Origin: Clostridiales bacterium
GTDB taxonomy: Bacteria > Bacillota > Clostridia > Monoglobales > Firm-18
NCBI GenBank assembly: GCA_031255355.1
Contig: JAIRSR010000034.1
Span: forward strand, 1 to 8,672
Direction of reading: 5' to 3'
Length of the DNA stretch: 8,672 nt
The translations under genes and the position numbers were made by a program. The notes below the pieces were generated by a model. The model made no database searches. It had not been told where the DNA came from and saw only the letters and a program-made list of their open reading frames with translations. Position 1 is the stretch's first letter, and every line of letters begins with the position of its first letter. This document shows positions 1-5,707 of this stretch, piece by piece.

Positions 1-1
1 G

Positions 2-484
2 AAGCGGCTGGACACGTTGATTTCTAATGTCACGAAATCAATGGCAGCAATGAAAGGAGAAAACGCTATGTCAGACCAAGAAAAATTCGAGGGCTTCAAG
101 CAAGCGCTCATCGACGAAAACGAACGGAACTACGGTGCGGAAGTCCGGGGAAAATACGGCGATGAAGCCGTCCGCGCATCTAACGCCCGCTTCAAAGGTT
201 TGTCACGGGAGCAGTATGACAAGAGCGAACGTCTGCGCCTTGAAATGGAGCAAACGCTGAAAGCCGCGTTTGACAGCGGCGACTCTGCCGGGGCGTTGGC
301 GCAAAAGGCCTGCGACCTGCACCGCCAATGGCTGTGCGTGTTCTGCCCGAACTACAGCAAAGACTATCACAAAAGTTTGGGCGAGATGTATACCGCCGAC
401 GAGCGGTTTCGCGCAAACTACGACAAACTCGCCCCCGGCTGCACCGAGTTTTTCCGCGACGCAATCAATATTTACTGCGCGTAA
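2..484 (+). CDS. MerR/TipA-type transcriptional regulator, C-terminal part (TipAS domain), 5'-truncated by window edge
   Basis: The reading frame is open from base 2 to the TAA at 482-484 (160 visible residues). Residues 23-160 form a TipAS antibiotic-recognition domain, with family-typical blocks EKFEGFKQ, KYGDEAVRASNARFKGLS, LGEMYTADERFRANYDKLAPG and FFRDAINIYC. Before it, KRLDTLISNVTKSMAAMKGE resembles the end of the long dimerisation helix that links the MerR DNA-binding domain to TipAS, so the gene almost certainly continues upstream with a helix-turn-helix. In this family TipAS binds multicyclic peptide antibiotics or other bulky ligands and the full protein activates transcription. The ligand here is unknown. 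Cysteines occur in the central and C-terminal parts, but I cannot say which, if any, would react with thiopeptides as in Streptomyces TipA. The next gene starts 48 nt downstream with no terminator between. A free-standing TipAS gene starting at 68 is the alternative. Confidence 0.85.
   Translation, partial: KRLDTLISNVTKSMAAMKGENAMSDQEKFEGFKQALIDENERNYGAEVRGKYGDEAVRASNARFKGLSREQYDKSERLRLEMEQTLKAAFDSGDSAGALAQKACDLHRQWLCVFCPNYSKDYHKSLGEMYTADERFRANYDKLAPGCTEFFRDAINIYCA
53..70 (+). promoter_or_regulatory. Internal ribosome binding site and ATG for a separate TipAS product
   Basis: AAAGGAG at 53-59 lies 8 nt before the ATG at 68-70, in frame with the regulator. Translation from here would give a 138-residue protein consisting of just the ligand-binding domain (MSDQEKFEGF...). 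In Streptomyces lividans tipA the domain is made as a separate protein from an in-frame internal start, so this site is likely to be functional. If the gene is free-standing, this is simply its normal start. Confidence 0.6.
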
Positions 485-532
485 CGACGAAAGGCGGCAA
501 CTTCACACATGGCAGTAAAGGAGGATTATCCT

Positions 533-2944
533 ATGAAAACGAGCAAATTCTTATCCCTAACACTTGCGCTGGCGTTGCTGTGCGCCCTCGCGCCGCCCGC
601 GCATACTCCGGCGTTCGCGGAGGAGGGCGATTGGAAAACCGGGAACGCGCTGTACGCATCTCTGTCCGACGCGGTTACCGCCGTACAGAGCGGTCAGACA
701 ATCTATCTGGAGCGCGACGCGGTGCTGCCCGGCGTTCAGACCATTCTCTTAAACAAAAACAAAACCTACACGGTTGACTTCGGCGGTCACGCGTTGTCGG
801 GCAACTCCGGCGGCAACACGTTGATTACGATCGCCTCGGGAACCGTCACGTTCCGAAACGCCAACATAGACGCGGACGGCTTCGCGGCAATCAAGGTGCA
901 AGGAAACGCCGTGGGGCAGGTGAACTCCCCGACGCTGCACCTTTATTCCGGCTATTACAAAGCAGACGGATACGCGGTTTTGTTAGACAGAGCACCGGGA
1001 GGAAGCCCGACGGGAACGCTGATCATCACACAGGGGCGGTTTGTTTCCGCAGGGGGATATAGCAATCGCGGTGCGCTTGGCGGCGCGATTACGCTTTCCC
1101 AAGGTTCCGGCGCGAACGTCAACCCTTGGCAAGGCGACGGCGTAAACGACGTTACCATAACGCCCTCATTCCGCATCGGTTCGGTCTATTACGACACGCT
1201 TGAATCCGCCGCAATGTCCGCGCAAAACGGTGAAACGATTGAAATGGTGCGTGATGTTACGGCGGCGGATAGCATTGTTTTGACTGTGCCCAAAACCTAT
1301 ACCATTGACTTTGGCGGCCACACGTTGTCGGGCGGGAGCGGCTCTTTGCTGAACATCGGCTACGGAACCGTGACGCTCAAAAACGGCAGTCTGCAAACGT
1401 CGGGAGCGTACGCCGTCGGCGTGCTCGACAGCGGCGCGAATGTCAAAATCCTCTCGGGCGACTACCAAGCCGCGACGACCGCGTTGCTTTGCCAAAGCGG
1501 AAGCACGGTAATCACCTCCGGGCGGTTCCGCGCGGCGGGGGGAAACAGCGGCGCGATTGGCGGGAACGCGGTACTCGCGCCCGGTTCGGCGGCAAGCGTC
1601 ACTCCGTGGCAAGGAGAGGGCGTGAACGACGTTACCGTCAGGTCCGCCGCCTTTCACACCGGCGAAGCGTCATATAATACGCTGGAAGCCGCCGTTGCCG
1701 CCGCGCAAAACGGCGCAACCGTCGAGATGACACAAGATGTTGTGTTGTACGACCGCGTGACGCTGGACGCGGACAAAACCTACACGCTTGACTTCGGCGG
1801 TTACACGCTGTCGAGAAGCGTCGGCACGGGGCCGTTACTGTCCGTCGGCGCGGGGGAGGTAAGCCTCAAAAACGGCACGTTGCAGACCGCCACAACCTAC
1901 TGCGTCTATGTAAATTCTCCGGCAACGGTGCATATTCTGTCCGGCAACTATTACGCGGCGGATGACGCGGTATGGTGCAGAGACGCGAGGACGGTAATCA
2001 CCTCCGGGCATTTCCGCGTAACAGGCGGCGGCGACGGCGCGTTGGTCAAAAACGGCATGAGCATTGCGCTTTCCTCCGCCTCTGCCGCAAGCCCCGCCGC
2101 AGGGTGGAGCAACAGCGCGAACGAGGTTACGGTATCCGTGCCGAACCCCGGCGTATTCAAAATCGGCAACACCTTGTATGACGCCATAGAAAGTGCCGCC
2201 GACGCCGCGCGAAACGGTGAAACGATCGTCATGCTGCGCGACGCGGTACTGCTGAATCAAGCGGATCTTTACGCGGATAAGACCTACACAATCGACTTCG
2301 GCGGTCACACGTTGTACGGCGAGGCTTATAACGGTCTGCTGTATTTTTACGCGGGGGAAGTGACGCTGCAAGACGGCACACTGCAAACCACTGCGGCATT
2401 TGCGGTGCGTGTGTCGGACGGCGCGGCGGCGCGGATTCTCTCCGGCGACTATACGGCGCGGAGCGACGCGGTGAATTGCCAATCGGGGGGTTCCGTGGTC
2501 GTTACGTCCGGGCGGTTCCGCGCAACCGAAGGCAATGACGGCGCGTTGTGGGGCAGCAACATCTCACTCGCGCCCGGTTCGGCCGCAAACGCCGACCCGT
2601 GGCATACCGCGCAGGGTGCGCCGAACGACGTTACCGTCACCGCGCCGCCCTGTGAAATATTAAGCGTTACGCCGAACGCGCCCGCACAGGGTACCGTTAC
2701 GGTCGATTTGAACAGACCCCTCCGAAGCGCGGTGTTGGTCGTCGCCGTGTACCGTCAGGGAAAACTTCTCGCGATTGCGCCCCAAGCAATCACGGCAAGC
2801 GGCGGCAACACGGCGAACCTTGCCGTTCCCGGCAACGCCGACGAAATGCAAGCCATGATCTGGAGCGGTACGGCAACTATGGAGCCGCTCTGCGCCTCTA
2901 AAAAGTTGAAAAAAATCGGCGGCGTGTGGACGGAACCCGATTGA
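533..2944 (+). CDS. Secreted four-repeat beta-rich surface protein, function unknown
   Basis: This is a protein of 803 residues. The start at 533 is chosen over an in-frame ATG at 509 because AAAGGAGG (517-524) lies 8 nt upstream and the product then opens with a signal peptide: MKTSK, a hydrophobic core at about 6-20, and an AFA/EE signal peptidase I site after residue 29. Four repeats follow at about 37-212, 213-373, 374-541 and 542-703. Each starts with a Y-x-[TSA]-[LI]-E/D-x-A helix-like stretch, then NGxT(I/V)EM-xRD, then a near-invariant KTYT-[VIL]-DFGG-[HY]-x-L motif (77, 254, 415, 583), and ends near NDVT. The pattern suggests stacked beta-strands, possibly a right-handed beta-helix as in pectate-lyase-like adhesins. 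Residues about 707-803 form a separate beta-rich domain (LVVAVYRQGKLLAI, QAMIWSGTATMEPLC) of a type I recall from Firmicute surface proteins. No LPXTG sorting motif, SLH domain or C-terminal membrane anchor is visible. Enzymatic activity cannot be assigned. Confidence 0.85.
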   Translation: MKTSKFLSLTLALALLCALAPPAHTPAFAEEGDWKTGNALYASLSDAVTAVQSGQTIYLERDAVLPGVQTILLNKNKTYTVDFGGHALSGNSGGNTLITIASGTVTFRNANIDADGFAAIKVQGNAVGQVNSPTLHLYSGYYKADGYAVLLDRAPGGSPTGTLIITQGRFVSAGGYSNRGALGGAITLSQGSGANVNPWQGDGVNDVTITPSFRIGSVYYDTLESAAMSAQNGETIEMVRDVTAADSIVLTVPKTYTIDFGGHTLSGGSGSLLNIGYGTVTLKNGSLQTSGAYAVGVLDSGANVKILSGDYQAATTALLCQSGSTVITSGRFRAAGGNSGAIGGNAVLAPGSAASVTPWQGEGVNDVTVRSAAFHTGEASYNTLEAAVAAAQNGATVEMTQDVVLYDRVTLDADKTYTLDFGGYTLSRSVGTGPLLSVGAGEVSLKNGTLQTATTYCVYVNSPATVHILSGNYYAADDAVWCRDARTVITSGHFRVTGGGDGALVKNGMSIALSSASAASPAAGWSNSANEVTVSVPNPGVFKIGNTLYDAIESAADAARNGETIVMLRDAVLLNQADLYADKTYTIDFGGHTLYGEAYNGLLYFYAGEVTLQDGTLQTTAAFAVRVSDGAAARILSGDYTARSDAVNCQSGGSVVVTSGRFRATEGNDGALWGSNISLAPGSAANADPWHTAQGAPNDVTVTAPPCEILSVTPNAPAQGTVTVDLNRPLRSAVLVVAVYRQGKLLAIAPQAITASGGNTANLAVPGNADEMQAMIWSGTATMEPLCASKKLKKIGGVWTEPD
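641..2641 (+). repeat. Four tandem intragenic repeats of about 161-176 codons in the secreted protein gene
   Basis: Units begin at about 641, 1169, 1652 and 2156 and the last ends near 2641. The best conserved core encodes KTYT-x-DFGGHTLSG, and a second shared segment encodes VITSGRFRAxGGN. At DNA level the cores differ at many third positions, so the duplications are old and held by protein-level selection rather than recent copying. Unit boundaries are approximate. Confidence 0.8.
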
Positions 2945-2982
2945 CGGCGGTAACGCGCCGGAAGTTGTAAAACAGGCAACAG

Positions 2983-3024
2983 AAAACCCCGCGGGACTAA
3001 ATCAGCCGTTTCGCGGGGTTTTTT
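2983..3024 (+). terminator. Rho-independent terminator after the secreted repeat protein
   Basis: An 11-bp perfect stem is formed by AAAACCCCGCG (2983-2993) and CGCGGGGTTTT (3012-3022), with an 18-nt loop. The T run is at 3019-3024. The A-tract on the 5' side makes it potentially bidirectional, though no gene converges from the right. A smaller CGGCG/CGCCG hairpin at 2945-2960 sits directly after the stop codon. Confidence 0.9.
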
Positions 3025-3067
3025 ATAATAGTTGATACGATTCATCGCGAGAAAAATTAAAAAACTA

Positions 3068-3096
3068 TTGATTTTTTGTTAAATTTGTTGTAAAAT
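3068..3096 (+). promoter_or_regulatory. Sigma-A-type promoter for the Na+-pump operon
   Basis: The -35 box TTGATT (3068-3073) and -10 box TAAAAT (3091-3096) are separated by 17 nt. An A/T-rich stretch (about 3050-3067) upstream could act as an UP element. Transcription should start near 3102-3104, giving a leader of about 108 nt before the ATG at 3211. This is the only convincing promoter seen in the window. Confidence 0.75.
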
Positions 3097-3101
3097 GTCA
3101 A

Positions 3102-3180
3102 GGCGTAGGCGATTTTTACGCCGCGATGTTTCGCGGTACTTACAAAAGGCAGGTTCGGGGAGCCCTGTTTTCGGGTTTTT
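3102..3180 (+). promoter_or_regulatory. Structured 5' leader of the Na+-pump operon (possible cis-regulatory RNA)
   Basis: Hairpin A pairs GGCGTA (3102-3107) with TACGCC (3117-3122). Hairpin B pairs CCGCGA (3121-3126) with TCGCGG (3131-3136) around a 4-nt loop. They share bases 3121-3122, so they cannot both form completely. Further down, CCTG/CGGG (3164-3175) followed by five T (3176-3180) is a weak terminator-like element, and CAGG (3150-3153) could compete for the CCTG arm. I do not recognise a known riboswitch consensus. A regulatory role is inferred only from the structures and position. Confidence 0.35.
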
Positions 3181-3210
3181 CGGGGTTGCGAAAAAAGGAG
3201 ATGTCATTTC

Positions 3211-4371
3211 ATGCAGGAACTTTTTCAGGGCGTCATAGATTTCGGCGTTCATTGGTGGCAGTATTTGCTGATGTACGCGATCGGGGGGACGCTGATTTAC
3301 CTCGCGATTAAGAAGGACTATGAGCCGATGCTGCTTTTACCGATCGGTTTAGGCGCGATACTCGTCAATTTGCCGTTGAGCGCGGTTTGGACAATGGAGG
3401 GCGGCTACAATTACGCGCAAGCGGACGGTGTGCTGGGGATTTTTTTCAACGCGGGCATCATGACGGAAATCTTCCCCGTGCTGATTTTCGTCGCGGTCGG
3501 GGCTATGATCGACTTCACCCCGCTGCTGCGCGACCCTAAAATGATATTTTTCGGCGCGGCGGCGCAGTTCGGCATATTTTTCACGATTATTGCCGCAATG
3601 CTCCTCAAATTCCCGCTGAAAGAGGCCGCGTCTATCGGCATCATCGGCGCGGCGGACGGGCCGACCTCGATCTTTGTCGCGTCGCGGTTCGCGCAGGATT
3701 TGCTCGGGCCGATTACCGTGGCGGCGTATTCCTATATGTCGCTCGTCCCTGTCATCATGCCGCCCGTCATCAAGGCACTGACCACGAAAAAGGAACGCAT
3801 GATTCGCATGGAAAACAAGGGCAAGCCGATTCCGCGCATGGTTTTGATCCTGTTCCCCATTATGATTACGGTGATTTCCGGCATTATCGCGCCAATTAGC
3901 GTACCGCTGATCGGGCTTTTGATGTTCGGCAACTTGATTCGCGAATGTCTGGTTTTGGACAAACTTTCCAAGGCGGCGCAAAACGAACTTTCCAGCCTTG
4001 TAACGCTGCTCCTCGGCATTACCATCGGCGCGAGTATGCACTTTTCAAAGTTTTTGACGTTGCAGACCGTCGGTATTATGTGCTTGGGGCTTGTGGCGTT
4101 CATCTTTGACGTGGCGGGCGGCGTACTGTTCGCGAAACTCTTTAACGTGTTCAGCAAAAACAAGGTGAACCCGATGATCGGCGCGGCGGGAATTTCCGCG
4201 TTCCCTATGGCTTCGCGTATTGTGCAGAAACTCGCGAAAGAGGAGGATCCCTATAACTTTATCCTCATGCCTGCGGTAAGCGCGAACGTCGCGGGGCAAC
4301 TCGGCTCGGTTGTGGCGGGCGGCATGGTGCTGGCATTGGTGCCGTGGCTGTTGTCACTGTTGTCACTGTAG
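3211..4371 (+). CDS. Na+-translocating decarboxylase, beta subunit (OadB/GcdB/MmdB family)
   Basis: This 386-residue integral membrane protein belongs to the family that couples decarboxylation of a carboxybiotin to Na+ export across the cytoplasmic membrane. The family signature GAADGPTSIFVASRF (146-160) carries D149, which corresponds to the Na+/proton-binding aspartate of Klebsiella OadB (Asp203). Y175, 26 residues later, matches the spacing of its functional tyrosine. The C-terminal signatures AFPMASRIVQK (330-340) and EEDPYNFILMPAVSANVAGQ (344-363) are also present. About eight or nine hydrophobic segments are visible, and the length is normal for the family. The start is supported by AAAGGAG at 3194-3200. 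The substrate (oxaloacetate, methylmalonyl-CoA, glutaconyl-CoA or malonate) cannot be told from beta alone, and no alpha or biotin-carrier gene is in the window. A 9-bp tandem duplication (TTGTCACTG, 4351-4368) forms the LLSLLSL tail just before the stop. Confidence 0.95.
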   Translation: MQELFQGVIDFGVHWWQYLLMYAIGGTLIYLAIKKDYEPMLLLPIGLGAILVNLPLSAVWTMEGGYNYAQADGVLGIFFNAGIMTEIFPVLIFVAVGAMIDFTPLLRDPKMIFFGAAAQFGIFFTIIAAMLLKFPLKEAASIGIIGAADGPTSIFVASRFAQDLLGPITVAAYSYMSLVPVIMPPVIKALTTKKERMIRMENKGKPIPRMVLILFPIMITVISGIIAPISVPLIGLLMFGNLIRECLVLDKLSKAAQNELSSLVTLLLGITIGASMHFSKFLTLQTVGIMCLGLVAFIFDVAGGVLFAKLFNVFSKNKVNPMIGAAGISAFPMASRIVQKLAKEEDPYNFILMPAVSANVAGQLGSVVAGGMVLALVPWLLSLLSL

Positions 4372-4385
4372 AAAGGATGGATACT

Positions 4386-4502
4386 ATGACGAACTTAGGC
4401 TTAGGTTTTCAACTGATGGGCTTTGGACTGCTCGGCGTTTTTACGGTTTTGATTTTGTTTTACGTCATGATTAAGGTTCTGATGAAATTTTATCAGAAAT
4501 AG
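4386..4502 (+). CDS. OadG-related small membrane subunit of the Na+-pump decarboxylase (38 aa)
   Basis: This short gene encodes 38 residues, from MTNLGLGFQLMGFGLLG to KVLMKFYQK, with one membrane span (about 7-32) and a basic C-terminal end. The order and character (polar start, LGLGFQLMGFGLLGVFTVLIL span, IK-x-L-x-K end) match the N-terminal helix of OadG/gamma-type subunits, which assemble and stabilise the alpha-beta complex. It begins 14 nt after the beta subunit stop, with AAAGGA (4372-4377) 8 nt before its ATG, so it is almost certainly cotranslated with beta. It lacks the extended cytoplasmic tail of classical gamma subunits such as Klebsiella OadG, and so fits the mini-gamma type. The family assignment rests on size, hydropathy and position more than on long sequence similarity. 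Confidence 0.8.
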   Translation: MTNLGLGFQLMGFGLLGVFTVLILFYVMIKVLMKFYQK

Positions 4503-4567
4503 CGCAACAATGGCGCAACTGCGGGACGGATTCAGAGGCACCGATTTTTGGGAAAGGGGAAATCATC

Positions 4568-5209
4568 ATGCGCGGTTTATCGCCGGACCCTTGGGCAATT
4601 TTCAATTGGCTTTGGATTATCATTTTTGCGGGAGGGCCGCTTGTGCTTGCGCTCGGCGTATTTCAAGCGGTCGTCAAACTGACAAACACAGGCAAAAGGT
4701 TAGAAACGAATCTGAACACCGCGTACTTAGAGGCACAGAATTACTTATCGCACAGCATTATGCTGATTCGGGAAACGTTGCAAATCAACCTGCGGGAGGC
4801 GGAAACGCTGGAACGCGCGTTGGCGGAAGCGATTACGGGCAGATACAAAAACGCCGCATCAAAAGACGCGGTCTTCAACATTCTGCACGAAAGTTACCCC
4901 GATATGTCCGCGTTCAGCGCGTCCTTTAGCCGCATTGACGCCGCCGTGCAGAACAGCCGCGCGGCGTTCGCGCAAATGCAAAGCAAGTTGCTTCAGGAGT
5001 TGAACGCGTTCGAGCAGTGGAGGACGGGCACATTTTTGTCGCGGATTTTGATGAAAAACAACTTCCCGGACGGCGACCTGGTAGCGCGGATCGGAACCGC
5101 GCGTTACACAGGCAAACAGGCGTTGGAAAAGATGTATCAAATCATTCAAACCGGGGAAGGACTCGCGGCATATCACCAAGGCACACATGAGCCTATGCAG
5201 TTGTATTAA
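4568..5209 (+). CDS. LemA-like membrane-anchored coiled-coil protein (divergent)
   Basis: This is a 213-residue protein with one N-terminal membrane span (about 11-37), then long amphipathic helices at about 40-92 and 118-165. The layout matches LemA proteins: N-terminal anchor, long helix pair, an N-S-R-x-x-(F/Y) block in the third helix (here QNSRAAFAQMQSKLLQELNA, 128-147), then a short FP-containing segment (FPDGDLVARIG, 166-176). LemA function is poorly understood; it is a membrane-tethered helical bundle. Similarity is remote: the usual W-x-x-ID-VQL-x-RR block is not recognisable, so another membrane-anchored helical family is possible. The start is supported by AAGGGGA (4554-4560), 7 nt before ATG. 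The gene lies 65 nt after the mini-gamma gene with no terminator between, and its stop is 12 nt before the next start. Confidence 0.5.
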   Translation: MRGLSPDPWAIFNWLWIIIFAGGPLVLALGVFQAVVKLTNTGKRLETNLNTAYLEAQNYLSHSIMLIRETLQINLREAETLERALAEAITGRYKNAASKDAVFNILHESYPDMSAFSASFSRIDAAVQNSRAAFAQMQSKLLQELNAFEQWRTGTFLSRILMKNNFPDGDLVARIGTARYTGKQALEKMYQIIQTGEGLAAYHQGTHEPMQLY

Positions 5210-5221
5210 AGGAGGCGGCGC

Positions 5222-5638
5222 GTGATGGGCGGTAAAAATATCATAGGTCAAATTTGGCTCGGCCTCACGGGGTTGTGGCTTGCCACGGTGGTAACGGTAA
5301 GCGCGATGACGGCGGTGCTGTGGCTTACCACGATCGGTATGCCGATGCCGCCGGACGTGCAAATGACAATCAGAGAATACTATGCGCCGATTTCGTTCCT
5401 GCTGTGGCTCGTGTTTGCCGTCAGACTGTTCTACACAGTCGGCTTGCCGCAATGGAAGTCGGGCGGCTTTCACGGGTCGATGATTAGTTTCCCGATGCAC
5501 GGGATTCTTTTCACCATTGTTTCATCGATGCTGCGGCAAGACGCGCAAATGAGTTGGCAAACGTTTTTGACGGTCATTGGCGTTGTGTTGGTGGTGACCG
5601 TACTCATTTCCTCCGTCATATCAAAGTGTTTTCGATAG
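5222..5638 (+). CDS. Four-helix integral membrane protein, unknown function
   Basis: This protein has 138 residues (137 if the ATG at 5225 is used rather than the GTG at 5222). AAAGGAGG (5208-5215), which overlaps the stop of the upstream gene, serves either start with spacing of 6 or 9 nt. Hydrophobic spans are at about 10-38, 53-75, 88-103 and 113-134. The loop between spans 1 and 2 is proline-rich (GMPMPPDVQ) and the C-terminus is basic (SKCFR). No catalytic motif or named family is recognised. Its spacing after the LemA-like gene suggests translational coupling and a shared envelope role, perhaps as a physical partner. That role is inference from position only. Confidence 0.75.
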   Translation: MMGGKNIIGQIWLGLTGLWLATVVTVSAMTAVLWLTTIGMPMPPDVQMTIREYYAPISFLLWLVFAVRLFYTVGLPQWKSGGFHGSMISFPMHGILFTIVSSMLRQDAQMSWQTFLTVIGVVLVVTVLISSVISKCFR

Positions 5639-5707
5639 AGCGGTACCCGGCGGTACGCGCGGGTTTGTGTTCTTGGCACGGCACTATCAAGCGGAGGGGT
5701 GAGGCGT

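Noticed and set aside
533..598. Lipoprotein signal reading of the repeat protein (Cys17 in ALLCA)
   Set aside because: The residue before Cys is Leu, not Gly/Ala/Ser, and a much better signal peptidase I site (AFA before EE) follows at residue 29.
1166..1657. Reverse-strand open frame of 163 codons, and a longer one at 1835-2482
   Set aside because: Both lie wholly inside the repeat protein gene, are rich in Arg, Gly and Ala as expected for antisense of GC-rich coding DNA, have no ribosome binding site and no recognisable domain.
3126..3311. 61-codon forward open frame in the leader that could be a leader peptide
   Set aside because: No Shine-Dalgarno precedes its ATG, its start lies at the loop boundary of hairpin B, and it runs about 100 nt into the beta gene in another frame with an Arg/Gly-rich non-natural composition.
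3349..4041. Reverse-strand open frame of 230 codons inside the beta subunit gene
   Set aside because: The composition is extreme in Arg, His, Asp and Asn, an antisense shadow of a membrane protein, and the sense strand has an unmistakable conserved product.
4351..4368. Tandem TTGTCACTG duplication at the 3' end of the beta gene, considered as a repeat element
   Set aside because: There are only two 9-bp in-frame copies encoding LLSLLSL, best explained as a small slippage event and noted with the gene.
5643..5656. Inverted repeat GTACC-CGGC-GGTAC between the four-helix protein and the glycosyltransferase gene
   Set aside because: It has only 5 bp per arm and no T run, so it is not a terminator, and nothing beyond chance supports an operator.
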